A stretch of DNA of 33,755 nt from NCBI RefSeq assembly GCF_000515335.1, contig NZ_KI911563.1, positions 2,778,289 through 2,812,043 of the forward strand. The letters are read 5' to 3'. Shown piece by piece: positions 9,995 to 18,970 of this stretch (position 1 is its first letter; each line of letters starts with the position of its first letter). Made by a program: the position numbers and the translations under genes. The notes under the pieces are model-generated. The model was not told where the DNA came from and did no database searches. It was given only the letters and a program-made list of their open reading frames with translations. The DNA comes from Cohnella panacarvi Gsoil 349. GTDB taxonomy: Bacteria > Bacillota > Bacilli > Paenibacillales > Paenibacillaceae.

Positions 9995-10011
9995 CCGACT
10001 AATTCAGTCGG
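9995..10011. promoter_or_regulatory. Operator-like palindrome just downstream of the cysK -10
   Basis: CCGACT-N5-AGTCGG is a perfect 6-bp inverted repeat that begins about 17 bp downstream of the -10 hexamer. That is a position where a bound repressor would block initiation. It resembles the palindromes bound by Rrf2-family regulators, and CymR of that family controls cysK in B. subtilis. The regulator assignment is inference. Confidence 0.55.
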
Positions 10012-10027
10012 TTTTGACTTTGATATC

Positions 10028-10056
10028 ATCTTATCAATCGGGCACAAAATTGTCAA
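10028..10056 (-). promoter_or_regulatory. SigA promoter of cysK
   Basis: On the minus strand a -35 TTGACA (10051-10056), a 17-bp spacer and a -10 TAAGAT (10028-10033) are present. It lies in the short gap after the prsA-like gene and gives a leader of about 80 nt. Confidence 0.85.
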
Positions 10057-10100
10057 TACTGCTTGCCCCGAATATCCATACCCATCCAACCCGCGCCTGC

Positions 10101-11084
10101 CTATTGAAGACTGGCGTCCAGCACCTGCGCGTGATACTTCTCCAGCAGCCATTGTTCGAGCGACTTTATCGGCTCGGCTTTGCCAAGCGCTACGTCCCGC
10201 ATTGCAGCGTTGCGAATCTCCTCGGCCTTGCGCGGTTCCTCTTCTCTGAACCCGTTCAACGCCAAGATGACGTAACCGCTCGCCGTCTCGATCGGACCCG
10301 TAATCTGGCCGACTTCCATCTTCGCGGCATGCTTCAGGATCTCCGGATCCGTGAAGGGGTCCCGTTCGTCGATCCACCCCAGCTCGCCGCCGTACTCCGC
10401 CGTGAAATCATCGAGCGAATAACGCTCGGCTACGGCCCCGAACGCCGCTCCGCCTTCAAGCTGGGACAATAGCTGCCTGGCCGTCTCCTCGTCATCGACG
10501 ACGATCTGCGCGATATCGTAATAACGGCGGGGGGTCGTCAGCTCCGGATGATCGGCGATGTAGCCGTCGATCTCCTCTTCCGTCACCTCTACGTTCCGCA
10601 CGGACAGCTTCTCCGTCAGCAGCCGATATCTCGCTTCCTTCCGCACGTCTTCCCGGCTCATGCCCAGTTGCTCTTGCATCGCCCCGTAGAATTGCTCTTC
10701 GCTGTCATAGCCCTGCCTCATGTCCAGCAACTCTTGCTCCAGCTCCGTCTCCGTAACGGTTAGGCTCAGCGAGTCCGCTTCTTGTTCCATCGCTTCCGCT
10801 AGCATAAGCTCCCTTAGCATCTGCCTGCCATACTGCGACGTTAATCGGTCCGAGAGCTGGTCGCGCGTAATGGATGCGGCGCCCACCTTGGCGACGATAT
10901 CGCTATGCGCTTGTTCCGAAGGAGACGGCGTTAACGTGCCGGAGGCTTGCGACGGTGCCGCGCTTGTGCTCGGAGAAGGCGATTGGCCGCGGTCAGCCTC
11001 GGGCGAATCCGAGTCGCAGCCCGACAGCACCCACGTCAAGAGGGCAAGCAGCACGAGCGGCATCAGCCGAATCGTCCCCCTCAT
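10101..11084 (-). CDS. PrsA-like lipoprotein, parvulin-type peptidyl-prolyl isomerase (YacD type)
   Basis: This is an extracytoplasmic foldase anchored to the outer face of the membrane. The ATG at 11084 is chosen because AGGAGG sits 9 bases upstream. The frame continues 17 codons further without such a site. The 327-residue product starts with a lipoprotein signal peptide (MRGTIRLMPLVLLALLTWVL) and lipobox LSGC, with Cys23 as the lipidation site. A Ser/Pro/Thr-rich linker follows (about 24-60), then a SurA/PrsA N-terminal-like helical region and a parvulin domain (about 185-285: YYDIAQIVVDDEETA, EYGGELGWIDERDPF, ITGPIETASGYVILAL). B. subtilis has the equivalent gene yacD between hslO and cysK. 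Substrates are unknown. Confidence 0.9.
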   Translation of the reverse strand: MRGTIRLMPLVLLALLTWVLSGCDSDSPEADRGQSPSPSTSAAPSQASGTLTPSPSEQAHSDIVAKVGAASITRDQLSDRLTSQYGRQMLRELMLAEAMEQEADSLSLTVTETELEQELLDMRQGYDSEEQFYGAMQEQLGMSREDVRKEARYRLLTEKLSVRNVEVTEEEIDGYIADHPELTTPRRYYDIAQIVVDDEETARQLLSQLEGGAAFGAVAERYSLDDFTAEYGGELGWIDERDPFTDPEILKHAAKMEVGQITGPIETASGYVILALNGFREEEPRKAEEIRNAAMRDVALGKAEPIKSLEQWLLEKYHAQVLDASLQ

Positions 11085-11139
11085 AGGAACCTTCCTCCTC
11101 ATTAGTTTTGCCACGCCAAGCTTGCGTCTACGCATCCTC

Positions 11140-12021
11140 TTATGGATTCAGCGTCTTATTATGTAGCTCTTCCAGTTCTTCTCCGCTGAATTGATATCTC
11201 TCGTTGCAGAAATGGCAGTGGACTTCCGCCTTGCCGTCTTCGTCGATCAAATTGCGCAGTTCCTCTGACCCTAAGCTGACAAGCGTGCTCTCGACCCGTT
11301 CCCGCGAGCACTTGCAGCGGAATACCGGTTCGATCCGATCGTGGATCGATACTTCTTCGCCCACGATGAATTGCAGCAGAGACTCCGGCGTCTCCCCTTG
11401 ATCGAGCAGCGCCGTTACGTGCGGCATCGCGTTGATCGAACGTTCCAATTGCGAGAGACGTTCCTCCGACAAGCCCGGCATGACCTGCACGATGAAACCT
11501 CCCGCATGCAGCACCGATCCGTCCGTATCCACGAGCACGCCTAACCCGACAGCGGACGGCGTCTGCTCGGAATCGGCGAAATACAGCGTGAAATCCTCGG
11601 CCAGTTCGCCCGAAATAATCGGCACGCTGCCGCGATACGGCTCGCGAAGCCCCAAATCTTTCGTTACGTAAATTTCTCCGCTCGTCCCGACGACGCCCGC
11701 GACGTCCAGCTTGCCTTGACTGTTGCTCGGCAAATGCGCGTGCGGATGGTCCACGTAACCCCGGACCTCAGCCGAAGCGTTCGCATCCACGACGATCTGG
11801 CCGATCGGCCCGTCGCCTTTCACCTGGATGGTCAGCCTCTCGCTGCCTTTCAGCATATATCCCATCATTGCGCCTACCGTCGCCGTTCGGCCTAAAGCCG
11901 CCGTTGCCGTAGGCATCGTATCATGACGCCGTTGCAGCTCTCCTACCAATTTCGTTGTTCTAGCCGCGAATACCCGGATGCCGCCATCCCATGCCGTACC
12001 GCGAACGATTTCGTCCTTCAT
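11140..12021 (-). CDS. hslO: Hsp33 redox-regulated chaperone
   Basis: Hsp33 is a cytosolic holdase switched on by oxidation. When its C-terminal zinc site loses zinc and forms disulfides, it binds unfolding proteins. The 293 residues end in the diagnostic zinc-binding cysteines: C236-x-C238 (FRCKCS) and C269-x-x-C272 (CHFC). The N-terminal core shows RGTAWDGGIRVFAARTT, ATAALGRTATVGAMMG and VRGYVDHP. An AAGGAG lies 10 bases upstream of the ATG. It is placed between coaX and the prsA-like gene as in B. subtilis (yacC). Confidence 0.97.
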   Translation of the reverse strand: MKDEIVRGTAWDGGIRVFAARTTKLVGELQRRHDTMPTATAALGRTATVGAMMGYMLKGSERLTIQVKGDGPIGQIVVDANASAEVRGYVDHPHAHLPSNSQGKLDVAGVVGTSGEIYVTKDLGLREPYRGSVPIISGELAEDFTLYFADSEQTPSAVGLGVLVDTDGSVLHAGGFIVQVMPGLSEERLSQLERSINAMPHVTALLDQGETPESLLQFIVGEEVSIHDRIEPVFRCKCSRERVESTLVSLGSEELRNLIDEDGKAEVHCHFCNERYQFSGEELEELHNKTLNP

Positions 12022-12051
12022 AGATCCCTTGCTCCTTTGCCTGCGTATGCC

Positions 12052-12816
12052 TTATACGTTCCGTTCGTAGATGATCCGAAGCCCCTCCAGCGTAAGCATC
12101 GAATCGACCCGCTCGATCGTCTCCGACTCTTCGGAGATCAGCTCCGCAAGTCCGCCGGTCGCGATCACTTTAGGCTGTACATTGAACTCCTTGCAAATAC
12201 GCCGAACGATCCCGTCTACCTGACCGGCATAGCCGAAAATAATGCCCGCCTGCATCGCCGTTACCGTATTCCGTCCGATGACCGTCTTAGGTTTCGACAA
12301 CTCAATCCGCGGCAGCTTCGCCGCGCGCTGATACAGCGCTTCGGCGGAGATGCCGACGCCAGGCACAATGGCTCCGCCCAGATAAGCGCCGGACGCGTCG
12401 ATGTAATCGAACGTCGTCGCCGTGCCGAAGTCGACCACGACGAGAGGCGTCCCGTATTTCTCGATGCCGGCGACCGCGTTAACGATCCGATCCGCGCCGA
12501 CTTCGCGAGGATTCTCGTAACGAATATTCAGGCCGGTCTTAATGCCCGGCCCGACGACGAGCGCTGCCTTGCCTACATATTGGACGAATAACTGCTCCAA
12601 AGTGTTCATTAGCGGCGGAACGACGCAGGATAGGATGACGCCGTCGATCCGATCGGCCTTCACGCCCGCGATTTGGAGCAGATTCGTAATCAGTATGCCG
12701 TATTCGTCAACGGTAGAAGAGCGATTCGTGCTCAACCGCCAATGATGCGTCAGCGTCTTGCCCTGATAGAGTCCGAGCACGATATTGGTGTTGCCTACGT
12801 CTACGACGAGAATCAT
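12052..12816 (-). CDS. coaX: Type III pantothenate kinase
   Basis: CoaX phosphorylates pantothenate, the first step of coenzyme A synthesis. The type III enzyme is insensitive to CoA feedback. The 254 residues show the ASKHA-fold motifs: DVGNTN (6-11) for phosphate binding, the pantothenate-binding [23 protein letters not shown], and ATGGLAELI near the C-terminus. The start overlaps the nadC stop by ATGA, with AAAGGGGAG inside the end of nadC as ribosome binding site, so translation of the two is coupled. In B. subtilis coaX follows ftsH directly. Here the nad genes lie between them. Confidence 0.97.
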   Translation of the reverse strand: MILVVDVGNTNIVLGLYQGKTLTHHWRLSTNRSSTVDEYGILITNLLQIAGVKADRIDGVILSCVVPPLMNTLEQLFVQYVGKAALVVGPGIKTGLNIRYENPREVGADRIVNAVAGIEKYGTPLVVVDFGTATTFDYIDASGAYLGGAIVPGVGISAEALYQRAAKLPRIELSKPKTVIGRNTVTAMQAGIIFGYAGQVDGIVRRICKEFNVQPKVIATGGLAELISEESETIERVDSMLTLEGLRIIYERNV

Positions 12817-13712
12817 GCGGACTCCCCTTTCTTGATCGCGTTCAGGTCGAGACTAATATCAAGCGCGCTGAACGAATGGGTTAATCCGCCGACGGAGATG
12901 ACGTCGACGCCGCAAGCCGCGATCTCGGAGACGCGCGAAGGCACGATTCCGCCGGACGCTTCCAGCACCACGTGAGGCGCAAGACCGCGCAACGCGCGCG
13001 CCGCTTCGGTCATGTCCGCCGTGCTCATATTGTCGAACATGACGATATGCGCGCCGGCTTCCACCGCTTCTCGCGCCTGCACTAGCGACTCGGCCTCCAC
13101 CTCGATCTTCATCGTATGGGGGATGCGGGCTTTCGCGGCCGATACCGCCGCCGTAATACCGCCTGCCGCTTTAATATGGTTGTCTTTGATCATGACCGCA
13201 TCGTACAGGCCGAAGCGATGGTTGTAGCCTCCGCCGATCCTGACCGCATACTTCTCGAGCGTCCGGTGACCCGGCGTCGTCTTGCGCGTGTCCACGATCC
13301 GTACCGGATGATTGCCGATCCCTGCCACGTATTCGCTCGTCTTCGTCGCGATGCCCGAAAGCCGTTGCAGCAGGTTCAATGCCAATCTCTCGCCGGTCAG
13401 GATGCTGTGCGTCGAGCCTTCCACGACGGCAAGCACGGTTCCGCGCCCGACGCGATCGCCGTCCGCCGCTTGCGCCTGGAAGCTCAAGCTCGGATCCACG
13501 ACTTCGAATACGAGCTTCGCGAGCGGAATACCCGCCAGGACTCCAGCTTGTTTGGCATGAATAATGCCGCGCGAGACGTGCCCCGCCGGTACCGTCGCCA
13601 TCGTCGTGGCGTCGCCCGATCCGATATCTTCTTCCAGCCATTCGCGGAGCTGTCGTTTAACCGTATCTAATGCAGGGCCTGCAATCGCCCAATCGCTCAT
13701 TTTCTCAAACAT
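12813..13712 (-). CDS. nadC: Nicotinate-nucleotide pyrophosphorylase (quinolinate phosphoribosyltransferase)
   Basis: NadC converts quinolinate and PRPP to nicotinate mononucleotide, CO2 and pyrophosphate. The 299 residues carry the conserved motifs [45 protein letters not shown] with [17 protein letters not shown], and the phosphate-binding EASGG and ISVGGLTHS near the C-terminus. The start overlaps the end of nadB by 8 bp. A GAGAGG lies 7 bases upstream of the ATG. It is the third gene of the contiguous de novo NAD set nadA-nadB-nadC. Confidence 0.97.
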   Translation of the reverse strand: MFEKMSDWAIAGPALDTVKRQLREWLEEDIGSGDATTMATVPAGHVSRGIIHAKQAGVLAGIPLAKLVFEVVDPSLSFQAQAADGDRVGRGTVLAVVEGSTHSILTGERLALNLLQRLSGIATKTSEYVAGIGNHPVRIVDTRKTTPGHRTLEKYAVRIGGGYNHRFGLYDAVMIKDNHIKAAGGITAAVSAAKARIPHTMKIEVEAESLVQAREAVEAGAHIVMFDNMSTADMTEAARALRGLAPHVVLEASGGIVPSRVSEIAACGVDVISVGGLTHSFSALDISLDLNAIKKGESA

Positions 13713-15336
13713 GGTCGATCCTCTCTTCCCCGATCCCGATTTGCCGTTGCAAGATCGTGTGCTTGCGCCAATGCGCGTCGTCCCGCTCCGGATAATCCTC
13801 GCGATAATGTCCGCCGCGGCTCTCTTCGCGGCTAAGCGCCGCTTCCGTTACGAGAATCGCGCACGTGAGCAGGTTCGCGAATTCGAACTCCTCGCGCTTC
13901 GCAAGCGTCGTCTCGAATATCGGCAGCAAGTGCTTCAGCTCGTCCAGCCCCTTGAGCAGGCCTTCGCGGTCCCGATGCAGACCGACGTAGCGAACCATCG
14001 CTTTCTGCAGCTTAAGCTTGCGCTCTACAAGACTTCCCATTAGCGAGGCGATTTTATCTTCCAACAAATAAGGATGATGGCTAATCTTCAGATCCTGGAC
14101 GCGGACAGGGCTCAGCTCGTTAATTCGATCGACGATGCGCTGACCGAACACGATGGCCTCGGACAGGGAATTGCTCGCCAAGCGATTGGCGCCGTGAACG
14201 CCGGTGGACGATACCTCGCCGCATGCGAACAAGCGCCGGATGTTCGTCTCTCCGCGCAAGTCCGTTTTCACCCCGCCCATCATATAATGGGCAGCCGGCG
14301 CGACCGGAATCCAGTCCGTCGTCATATCGAGACCGTAGTTCAAGCAATACTCGTGAATCGTCGGAAAACGATGCTTAATCAGCTCCGGCTTCTCATGCGT
14401 AATATCGATATAAACGTAAGTAGACTTCGTCTCTTCCATCTCGGCTACGATCGCTCTTGCGACGACGTCGCGCGGAGCCAGCTCCAGCTGCGGATGATAC
14501 TTCTCCATGAAGCGCTCGCCCCGAATATTGCGCAGATAAGCGCCTTCGCCCCGGACGGCTTCGGAGATGAGAAAGCGCGGCGCGCCCGGGTAACAGAGCG
14601 ACGTCGGATGGAATTGAATGAATTCCATATCGCGAATGACCGCGCCGGCCCGATACGCCATCGCGACTCCGTCGCCGGTGGCTACGTCCGGATTCGTCGT
14701 ATAGCGATAGAGCTGCCCCGTGCCCCCGGTGCATAGGATCGTCGCGTTACCGAATACCGCTACTCGCGAGCCGTCCGGCTTCTGCACGATCGCGCCCACG
14801 CATTCCCCGTTATCCGTGAGCAGATCCAGCACGAGGTGATCGTCCCACAGCTCGACGCGCGAATCCGTCTTCACTCTATCCGCCAGCGCGCGAACGATCT
14901 CGTAGCCCGTCGCGTCGCCGTTGGCGTGCAGAATGCGGCGCTGGCTGTGCGCGCCTTCTTTCGTAAGTGCGAATTGGCCGTCGTCCTCCGCATCGAAGTT
15001 CGTGCCGAAGCGGATCAGCTCCTGCACCCCGTGCGGCCCTTCATGGACAAGCACGTCTACCGCGGACGTATCGCACAAGCCAGCGCCGGCAATCAGCGTA
15101 TCTTGCATGTGGAAATCAGGCGAATCGTCATCCGAGATCACGGCGGCGATTCCGCCTTGCGCATAACGCGTATTGCTGTCGAAGAGCGACTTCTTCGTGA
15201 TCATCAGCACGCGCTTCGATTCGCTCGCTTTGAGCGCCGTATATAAGCCGGCAATGCCGGCGCCGATGACGATGACGTCCGTCTCGACTCGCGGCAGCTT
15301 GTCCAGATCGAAATCTACTACATAACGTGGAATCAT
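13705..15336 (-). CDS. nadB: L-aspartate oxidase
   Basis: NadB oxidises L-aspartate to iminoaspartate, which NadA condenses with dihydroxyacetone phosphate. The FAD-binding dinucleotide motif VIVIGAGIAGLYTALKAS lies near the N-terminus, and succinate dehydrogenase/aspartate oxidase family motifs follow: NTRYAQGGIAAV, ATILCTGGTGQLY, FIQFHPTSLC, RGEGAYLRN, and HGANRLASNSLSEAIVFG with the C-terminal FAD contacts. I use the ATG at 15336 (543 residues, MIPRYVVDFDLD), which has a GGGGTGAG-type site upstream. A GTG five codons earlier lies within that site and is less likely. A 70-bp gap with a strong hairpin separates it from nadA. Confidence 0.96.
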   Translation of the reverse strand: MIPRYVVDFDLDKLPRVETDVIVIGAGIAGLYTALKASESKRVLMITKKSLFDSNTRYAQGGIAAVISDDDSPDFHMQDTLIAGAGLCDTSAVDVLVHEGPHGVQELIRFGTNFDAEDDGQFALTKEGAHSQRRILHANGDATGYEIVRALADRVKTDSRVELWDDHLVLDLLTDNGECVGAIVQKPDGSRVAVFGNATILCTGGTGQLYRYTTNPDVATGDGVAMAYRAGAVIRDMEFIQFHPTSLCYPGAPRFLISEAVRGEGAYLRNIRGERFMEKYHPQLELAPRDVVARAIVAEMEETKSTYVYIDITHEKPELIKHRFPTIHEYCLNYGLDMTTDWIPVAPAAHYMMGGVKTDLRGETNIRRLFACGEVSSTGVHGANRLASNSLSEAIVFGQRIVDRINELSPVRVQDLKISHHPYLLEDKIASLMGSLVERKLKLQKAMVRYVGLHRDREGLLKGLDELKHLLPIFETTLAKREEFEFANLLTCAILVTEAALSREESRGGHYREDYPERDDAHWRKHTILQRQIGIGEERIDHV

Positions 15337-15393
15337 GGTTGCTTGTCTCACCCCGGCTTGATAGTAGCGCTCCGTCGCGCCATATACGAATAC

Positions 15394-15412
15394 AGCCGAC
15401 CCAAGGTCGGCT
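15394..15412 (-). other. Intra-operon hairpin between nadA and nadB
   Basis: A perfect 8-bp stem (AGCCGACC/GGTCGGCT) with a 3-nt loop starts 9 bp after the nadA stop. No T-run follows on the minus strand, so it is not a standard terminator. It could stabilise the nadA mRNA 3' end or mark a processing point. This is inference. Confidence 0.6.
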
Positions 15413-15421
15413 TATTCGCGC

Positions 15422-16360
15422 TTATTTCACGAGCAGCATTCTCTCTAGCGATAATCTAGCTTTATCCGCGACGTCTTGCGGCACGTAGATTTGCGGTTGC
15501 ATCGTCTCCAAGCATTTAACGACCTTCTTCAGGTTGTTCACCTTCATGTTCGGGCAGACGAGGAACTTCGACGCGAAGTGGAACGTCTTGTTCGGGCTGT
15601 CTACGCGAAGCTGATAACCCGTGCCGTCCTCCGTGCCGACGATGAACTCTTGGTGCGACGATTCGCGGCAATATTTCAGAATGCCCGTCGTGCTGCCGAC
15701 GAAATCGGCCATCGCGACGACTTCCGGACGGCATTCCGGGTGAACGACGAATTGAGCGTTCGGATGTTTCGCCCGCATCTCTTCGACGTCTTTGATCGTA
15801 AGCATGTCGTGCGTATTGCAGTAACCTTCCCAGATGATCATTCGCTTGTCGGTATGCTGCTGCACGTAGTGGCCGAGATTCTTGTCCGGACACCAGATGA
15901 CTTCGTCGGAGTCGACGGAATTGACGACTTTGACCGCGTTCGCGGACGTACAGCAAATATCGGTCTCCGCTTTCACGTCGGCGGAGGAGTTGATATAGGT
16001 AACGACTTTGGCGTTCGGATGCTTCGCCTTCAGCTCGCGAAGCCCGATCGGATTGACCATATCGGCCATCGGGCAGCCCGCGCGTTCGTCGGGAACGAGT
16101 ACGACCTTATTCGGGGCGAGAATCTTCGCGCTCTCCCCCATGAAGTGAACGCCGCAGAATACGATTACGTCGGCGCTTGTCTCGGCTGCCTTCTGCGCCA
16201 AGAGGAAAGAATCCCCGCGGAAGTCGGCGACTTCCTGTATCTCATCCCGCTGATAGTAGTGCGCGAGAATAATCGCGTTACGTTCCTTCTTCAGCTGCAA
16301 CAGACGTTCGCGAAGCTCTCGATTCTGCTCTGCTTTGCGTTCCAAAGCCAATGCTTCCAT
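15422..16360 (-). CDS. nadA: Quinolinate synthase A
   Basis: NadA condenses iminoaspartate and dihydroxyacetone phosphate to quinolinate, using a [4Fe-4S] cluster that acts as a Lewis acid. The 312 residues include ILAHYYQRDEIQEVADF, GVHFMGESAKILAP, and PDERAGCPMADM. The likely cluster ligands are Cys137 (in ICCTSANAV), Cys210 (in VHPECRPEV) and Cys269 (in VCPNMK). The strong GGGAGGAG ribosome binding site lies 6 bases from the ATG. The gene leads the nadA-nadB-nadC-coaX run and has a good promoter about 140 bp upstream. No nifS-like cluster assembly gene lies beside it, unlike the B. subtilis nad locus. Confidence 0.97.
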   Translation of the reverse strand: MEALALERKAEQNRELRERLLQLKKERNAIILAHYYQRDEIQEVADFRGDSFLLAQKAAETSADVIVFCGVHFMGESAKILAPNKVVLVPDERAGCPMADMVNPIGLRELKAKHPNAKVVTYINSSADVKAETDICCTSANAVKVVNSVDSDEVIWCPDKNLGHYVQQHTDKRMIIWEGYCNTHDMLTIKDVEEMRAKHPNAQFVVHPECRPEVVAMADFVGSTTGILKYCRESSHQEFIVGTEDGTGYQLRVDSPNKTFHFASKFLVCPNMKVNNLKKVVKCLETMQPQIYVPQDVADKARLSLERMLLVK

Positions 16361-16497
16361 ATCTTTCTCCTCCCTGCGGCCTCTTACGGCCGTGCCCTGA
16401 TGCGGTCGTCATCTATACTATGTGAATAAAATTACAAGCAAGGACGAGTTCCCCCTCGTTCGAACGAAAGAATACGGGGGCGCGCACTCTTATCACC

Positions 16498-16526
16498 AAT
16501 TTACACGTGCGGGGATAGACTGTCAA
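16498..16526 (-). promoter_or_regulatory. SigA promoter of the nad operon
   Basis: On the minus strand a perfect -35 TTGACA (16521-16526), a 17-bp spacer and a -10 TAAATT (16498-16503) are present. A leader of about 130 nt follows, with a 12-bp palindrome TCGTTCGAACGA at 16457-16468. I cannot confirm a binding site for the NAD repressor NiaR. Confidence 0.8.
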
Positions 16527-16565
16527 TTGACCAAAATGCAGGAACGAGCCAATTAAAAAGAAAGT

Positions 16566-16787
16566 GTTATCCTCTAGCCACTACGTCAACCGCCTCGCTC
16601 CTAATAGCAATCATTTGCATTTATTTCTCTATAAATCCCGCTGTTCGCAAAAATAACAACCATATGCAGTTATTCTGGAGAAAAATCGGCACAGTACCAC
16701 GACCGCCCTTAAATAACTATCAATCTGTTGTTAATTATCTGTTAGGATGCGGATAGTTCCAAAATAACTATCGTTTTGCTTTTATTA
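16566..16787. repeat. Palindrome element A-A-B-C (AATAAC/GTTATT type), one degenerate set
   Basis: Four units start at 16603 (degenerate, AATAGC), 16652, 16712 and 16763, giving steps of 49, 60 and 51 bp. The second has the form AATAAC-N11-GTTATT. The third and fourth are B- and C-like, with centres beginning TATC. A half-unit ending in GTTAT (from 16566) and a spacer with CCACTACG (16578-16585) precede them, matching the spacer of the larger array at 26.4-27.2 kb. The element lies between the ftsH terminator and the nadA promoter. The remainder of this 539-bp gap (about 16788-16846) shows nothing else. Confidence 0.75.
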
Positions 16788-16846
16788 GCCCTTCCTTCTG
16801 CCGGTATCCCCTTCGCTCAGGTCGTGCTGCCTTTCCCCGAAAAGCA

Positions 16847-16887
16847 ACAAAAAGCGCCCTGTCCGCCTAATGGCGGATGGGGCGCTC
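16847..16887 (-). terminator. Rho-independent terminator of ftsH
   Basis: On the minus strand a long stem (AGCGCCC with ATCCGCC pairing to GGCGGA and GGGCGCT) with an ATTA-type loop is followed by TTTTT. It begins about 12 bp after the ftsH stop. Confidence 0.92.
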
Positions 16888-16899
16888 TGTATGACGCGT

Positions 16900-18903
16900 T
16901 TACTTATTCTCTTCGTTGTCGCCTTCCGGCGGGCGCGTGTCCGGCGTCTGAGGCGCCGTCTCGTCTTCGCGGGTTTGAATCCGCACTTTCACGCCGCTGC
17001 CCAGCGTATCGACGATCGGTTCGGCTTTCGATTCCTCGTTGGCGGATGAGTTGCCATCCGTAACTTCCGAGATCTCGCCCGTCTCGATGAGCGACTTGAT
17101 CTGATCCAGATCGAGCGTCTCCACTTCGAGCAACGTCTTGGCGATGAGATGCATCTCCCGGCTTTTCTCGGTCAGCAACTTCTTCGCGCGCTCGTAGCAA
17201 TCGCGGGTGATGCTCTGCATCTCCTGGTCGATCTCGTACGCGATCGCGTCGGAGTAATTCTGCTCGTGCCCGATATCGCGGCCGAGGAACACTTGGCCTT
17301 GCGTCGCGCCGAACTGCATCGTTCCGAGCTTCTCGCTCATCCCGTATTCCATGATCATCGAGCGAACGATGCCCGTCGCTGACTTGAAGTCGCTGTAAGC
17401 GCCGGTGCCGATCTCGCCGATATAAATTTCCTCGGCGGCACGGCCGGCCAGAAGGCCCGTCACTTTATCCAGCAGCTCTTGCTTCGTCACGAGCATGCGA
17501 TCTTCCTTCGGCAGCATGATGACATAGCCGCCTGCGCGTCCGCGCGGAATGATCGTAACCTTGTGCACCGTGTCCGCATGCTCCAGGAAGTAGCCCGCGA
17601 TCGTATGTCCGGCCTCGTGATAAGCAACAATGCGTTTCTCCCGATCGCTGATCACGCGGCTCTTCTTCTCCGTTCCGACGATGACGCGGTCGATCGCGTC
17701 GTCGACCTCTTGCATCGCGATGTCTTTCTTGTTCTTCCGCGCCGCGAGAAGCGCCGCTTCGTTCAGCAGGTTCTCCAGATCGGCGCCGGTAAAGCCGGTC
17801 GTGCGCTTGGCAATCGTGCCCAAGCGAACGTCTTTGTTCAGCGGCTTGTTGCGAGCATGAACTTTCAGCACGGCCTCGCGGCCTTTCACGTCCGGACGGT
17901 CGACCGTAATCTGACGGTCGAAACGGCCCGGGCGCAATAGCGCCGGATCGAGAATGTCCGGGCGGTTCGTCGCCGCGACGATAATAATTCCTTCGTTCGC
18001 GCCGAAACCGTCCATCTCGACGAGCAATTGGTTCAGCGTCTGTTCGCGTTCGTCGTGACCGCCGCCGAGGCCCGCGCCGCGTTGACGACCGACAGCGTCG
18101 ATCTCGTCGATAAAGATAATACACGGCGAGTTCTTCTTTGCGTTCTCGAACAAATCGCGAACGCGGGAAGCGCCGACGCCGACGAACATCTCTACGAAGT
18201 CCGAACCGGAAATCGTGAAGAACGGAACGCCTGCTTCGCCTGCTACCGCGCGGGCGAGCAACGTCTTACCGGTACCGGGAGGACCGACGAGAAGCACGCC
18301 TTTCGGAATGCGGGCGCCCAGTGCCGCGAACTTGCGAGGGTCCTTCAGGAACTCGACGACCTCGACGAGCTCTTGCTTCTCTTCGTCCGCTCCCGCGACA
18401 TCCTCGAACGTTACGCGTTTCTTCTCTTCATTATAAAGACGCGCGCGGCTCTTGCCGAAGTTCATCACTTTGCCGCCGCCGCCCTGCGCCTGATTAATCA
18501 GGAAGAAGAACAGAACGAACATAATAATGAAAGGAATAATGGACGTCAAGAAGGTCAGCCAGAAGCTTTGGCCAGGCATCTTCTTAATCTCGACTTCGAT
18601 ACCTTTCTCTAAGCCGAGATCGGTAAGCTGCTGAACGGAATAGTCCGCGAGCGGCGCGCGCCCGGTGAACGTCTCGCCCTTCTCGCTGCCGTTCTTCGGC
18701 TGCAATTCCCCGGTTACGAGATAAGTGCCGCTTTGAATTTGTATAGTCAGCTTCTTCACGTTCTCTGACTGTACGGTTTGTACCAATTGGTTGTAATTGT
18801 AGTCTTTCGCCGTCTCGTTCTTCCCGATGAAGAACTGCACGATGCCGACGGTCACCAAGAAAATAAGTAAGTAAAAGCCTGTATTGCGGATGAACCGATT
18901 CAT
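16900..18903 (-). CDS. ftsH: ATP-dependent zinc metalloprotease FtsH
   Basis: FtsH is a membrane-anchored hexameric AAA+ protease that degrades misfolded and regulatory membrane and cytosolic proteins. In Bacillus it also affects sporulation entry. The 667 residues contain transmembrane helices at about 9-26 and 114-136 with an extracytoplasmic domain between. The AAA+ domain follows, with Walker A GPPGTGKT (207-214), Walker [12 protein letters not shown] (262-272) and the second region of homology ([20 protein letters not shown]). The zinc site HEAGH is at 429-433. The C-terminal tail is acidic and Pro-rich. The ATG has a GAGGAGG site upstream, and the gene has its own promoter and terminator. 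Confidence 0.99.
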   Translation of the reverse strand: MNRFIRNTGFYLLIFLVTVGIVQFFIGKNETAKDYNYNQLVQTVQSENVKKLTIQIQSGTYLVTGELQPKNGSEKGETFTGRAPLADYSVQQLTDLGLEKGIEVEIKKMPGQSFWLTFLTSIIPFIIMFVLFFFLINQAQGGGGKVMNFGKSRARLYNEEKKRVTFEDVAGADEEKQELVEVVEFLKDPRKFAALGARIPKGVLLVGPPGTGKTLLARAVAGEAGVPFFTISGSDFVEMFVGVGASRVRDLFENAKKNSPCIIFIDEIDAVGRQRGAGLGGGHDEREQTLNQLLVEMDGFGANEGIIIVAATNRPDILDPALLRPGRFDRQITVDRPDVKGREAVLKVHARNKPLNKDVRLGTIAKRTTGFTGADLENLLNEAALLAARKNKKDIAMQEVDDAIDRVIVGTEKKSRVISDREKRIVAYHEAGHTIAGYFLEHADTVHKVTIIPRGRAGGYVIMLPKEDRMLVTKQELLDKVTGLLAGRAAEEIYIGEIGTGAYSDFKSATGIVRSMIMEYGMSEKLGTMQFGATQGQVFLGRDIGHEQNYSDAIAYEIDQEMQSITRDCYERAKKLLTEKSREMHLIAKTLLEVETLDLDQIKSLIETGEISEVTDGNSSANEESKAEPIVDTLGSGVKVRIQTREDETAPQTPDTRPPEGDNEENK

Positions 18904-18932
18904 CCCTGACCTCCTCTCGACACGCTTACGTC

Positions 18933-18962
18933 ATTTTAACATAGCCTGTCTTAGCATCACAA
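18933..18962 (-). promoter_or_regulatory. Promoter of ftsH
   Basis: On the minus strand a -35 TTGTGA (18957-18962), an 18-bp spacer and a -10 TAAAAT (18933-18938) are present, with TG two bases upstream of the -10 (extended -10). It lies in the 67-bp gap after hpt. Confidence 0.65.
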
Positions 18963-18970
18963 ACCGATAA

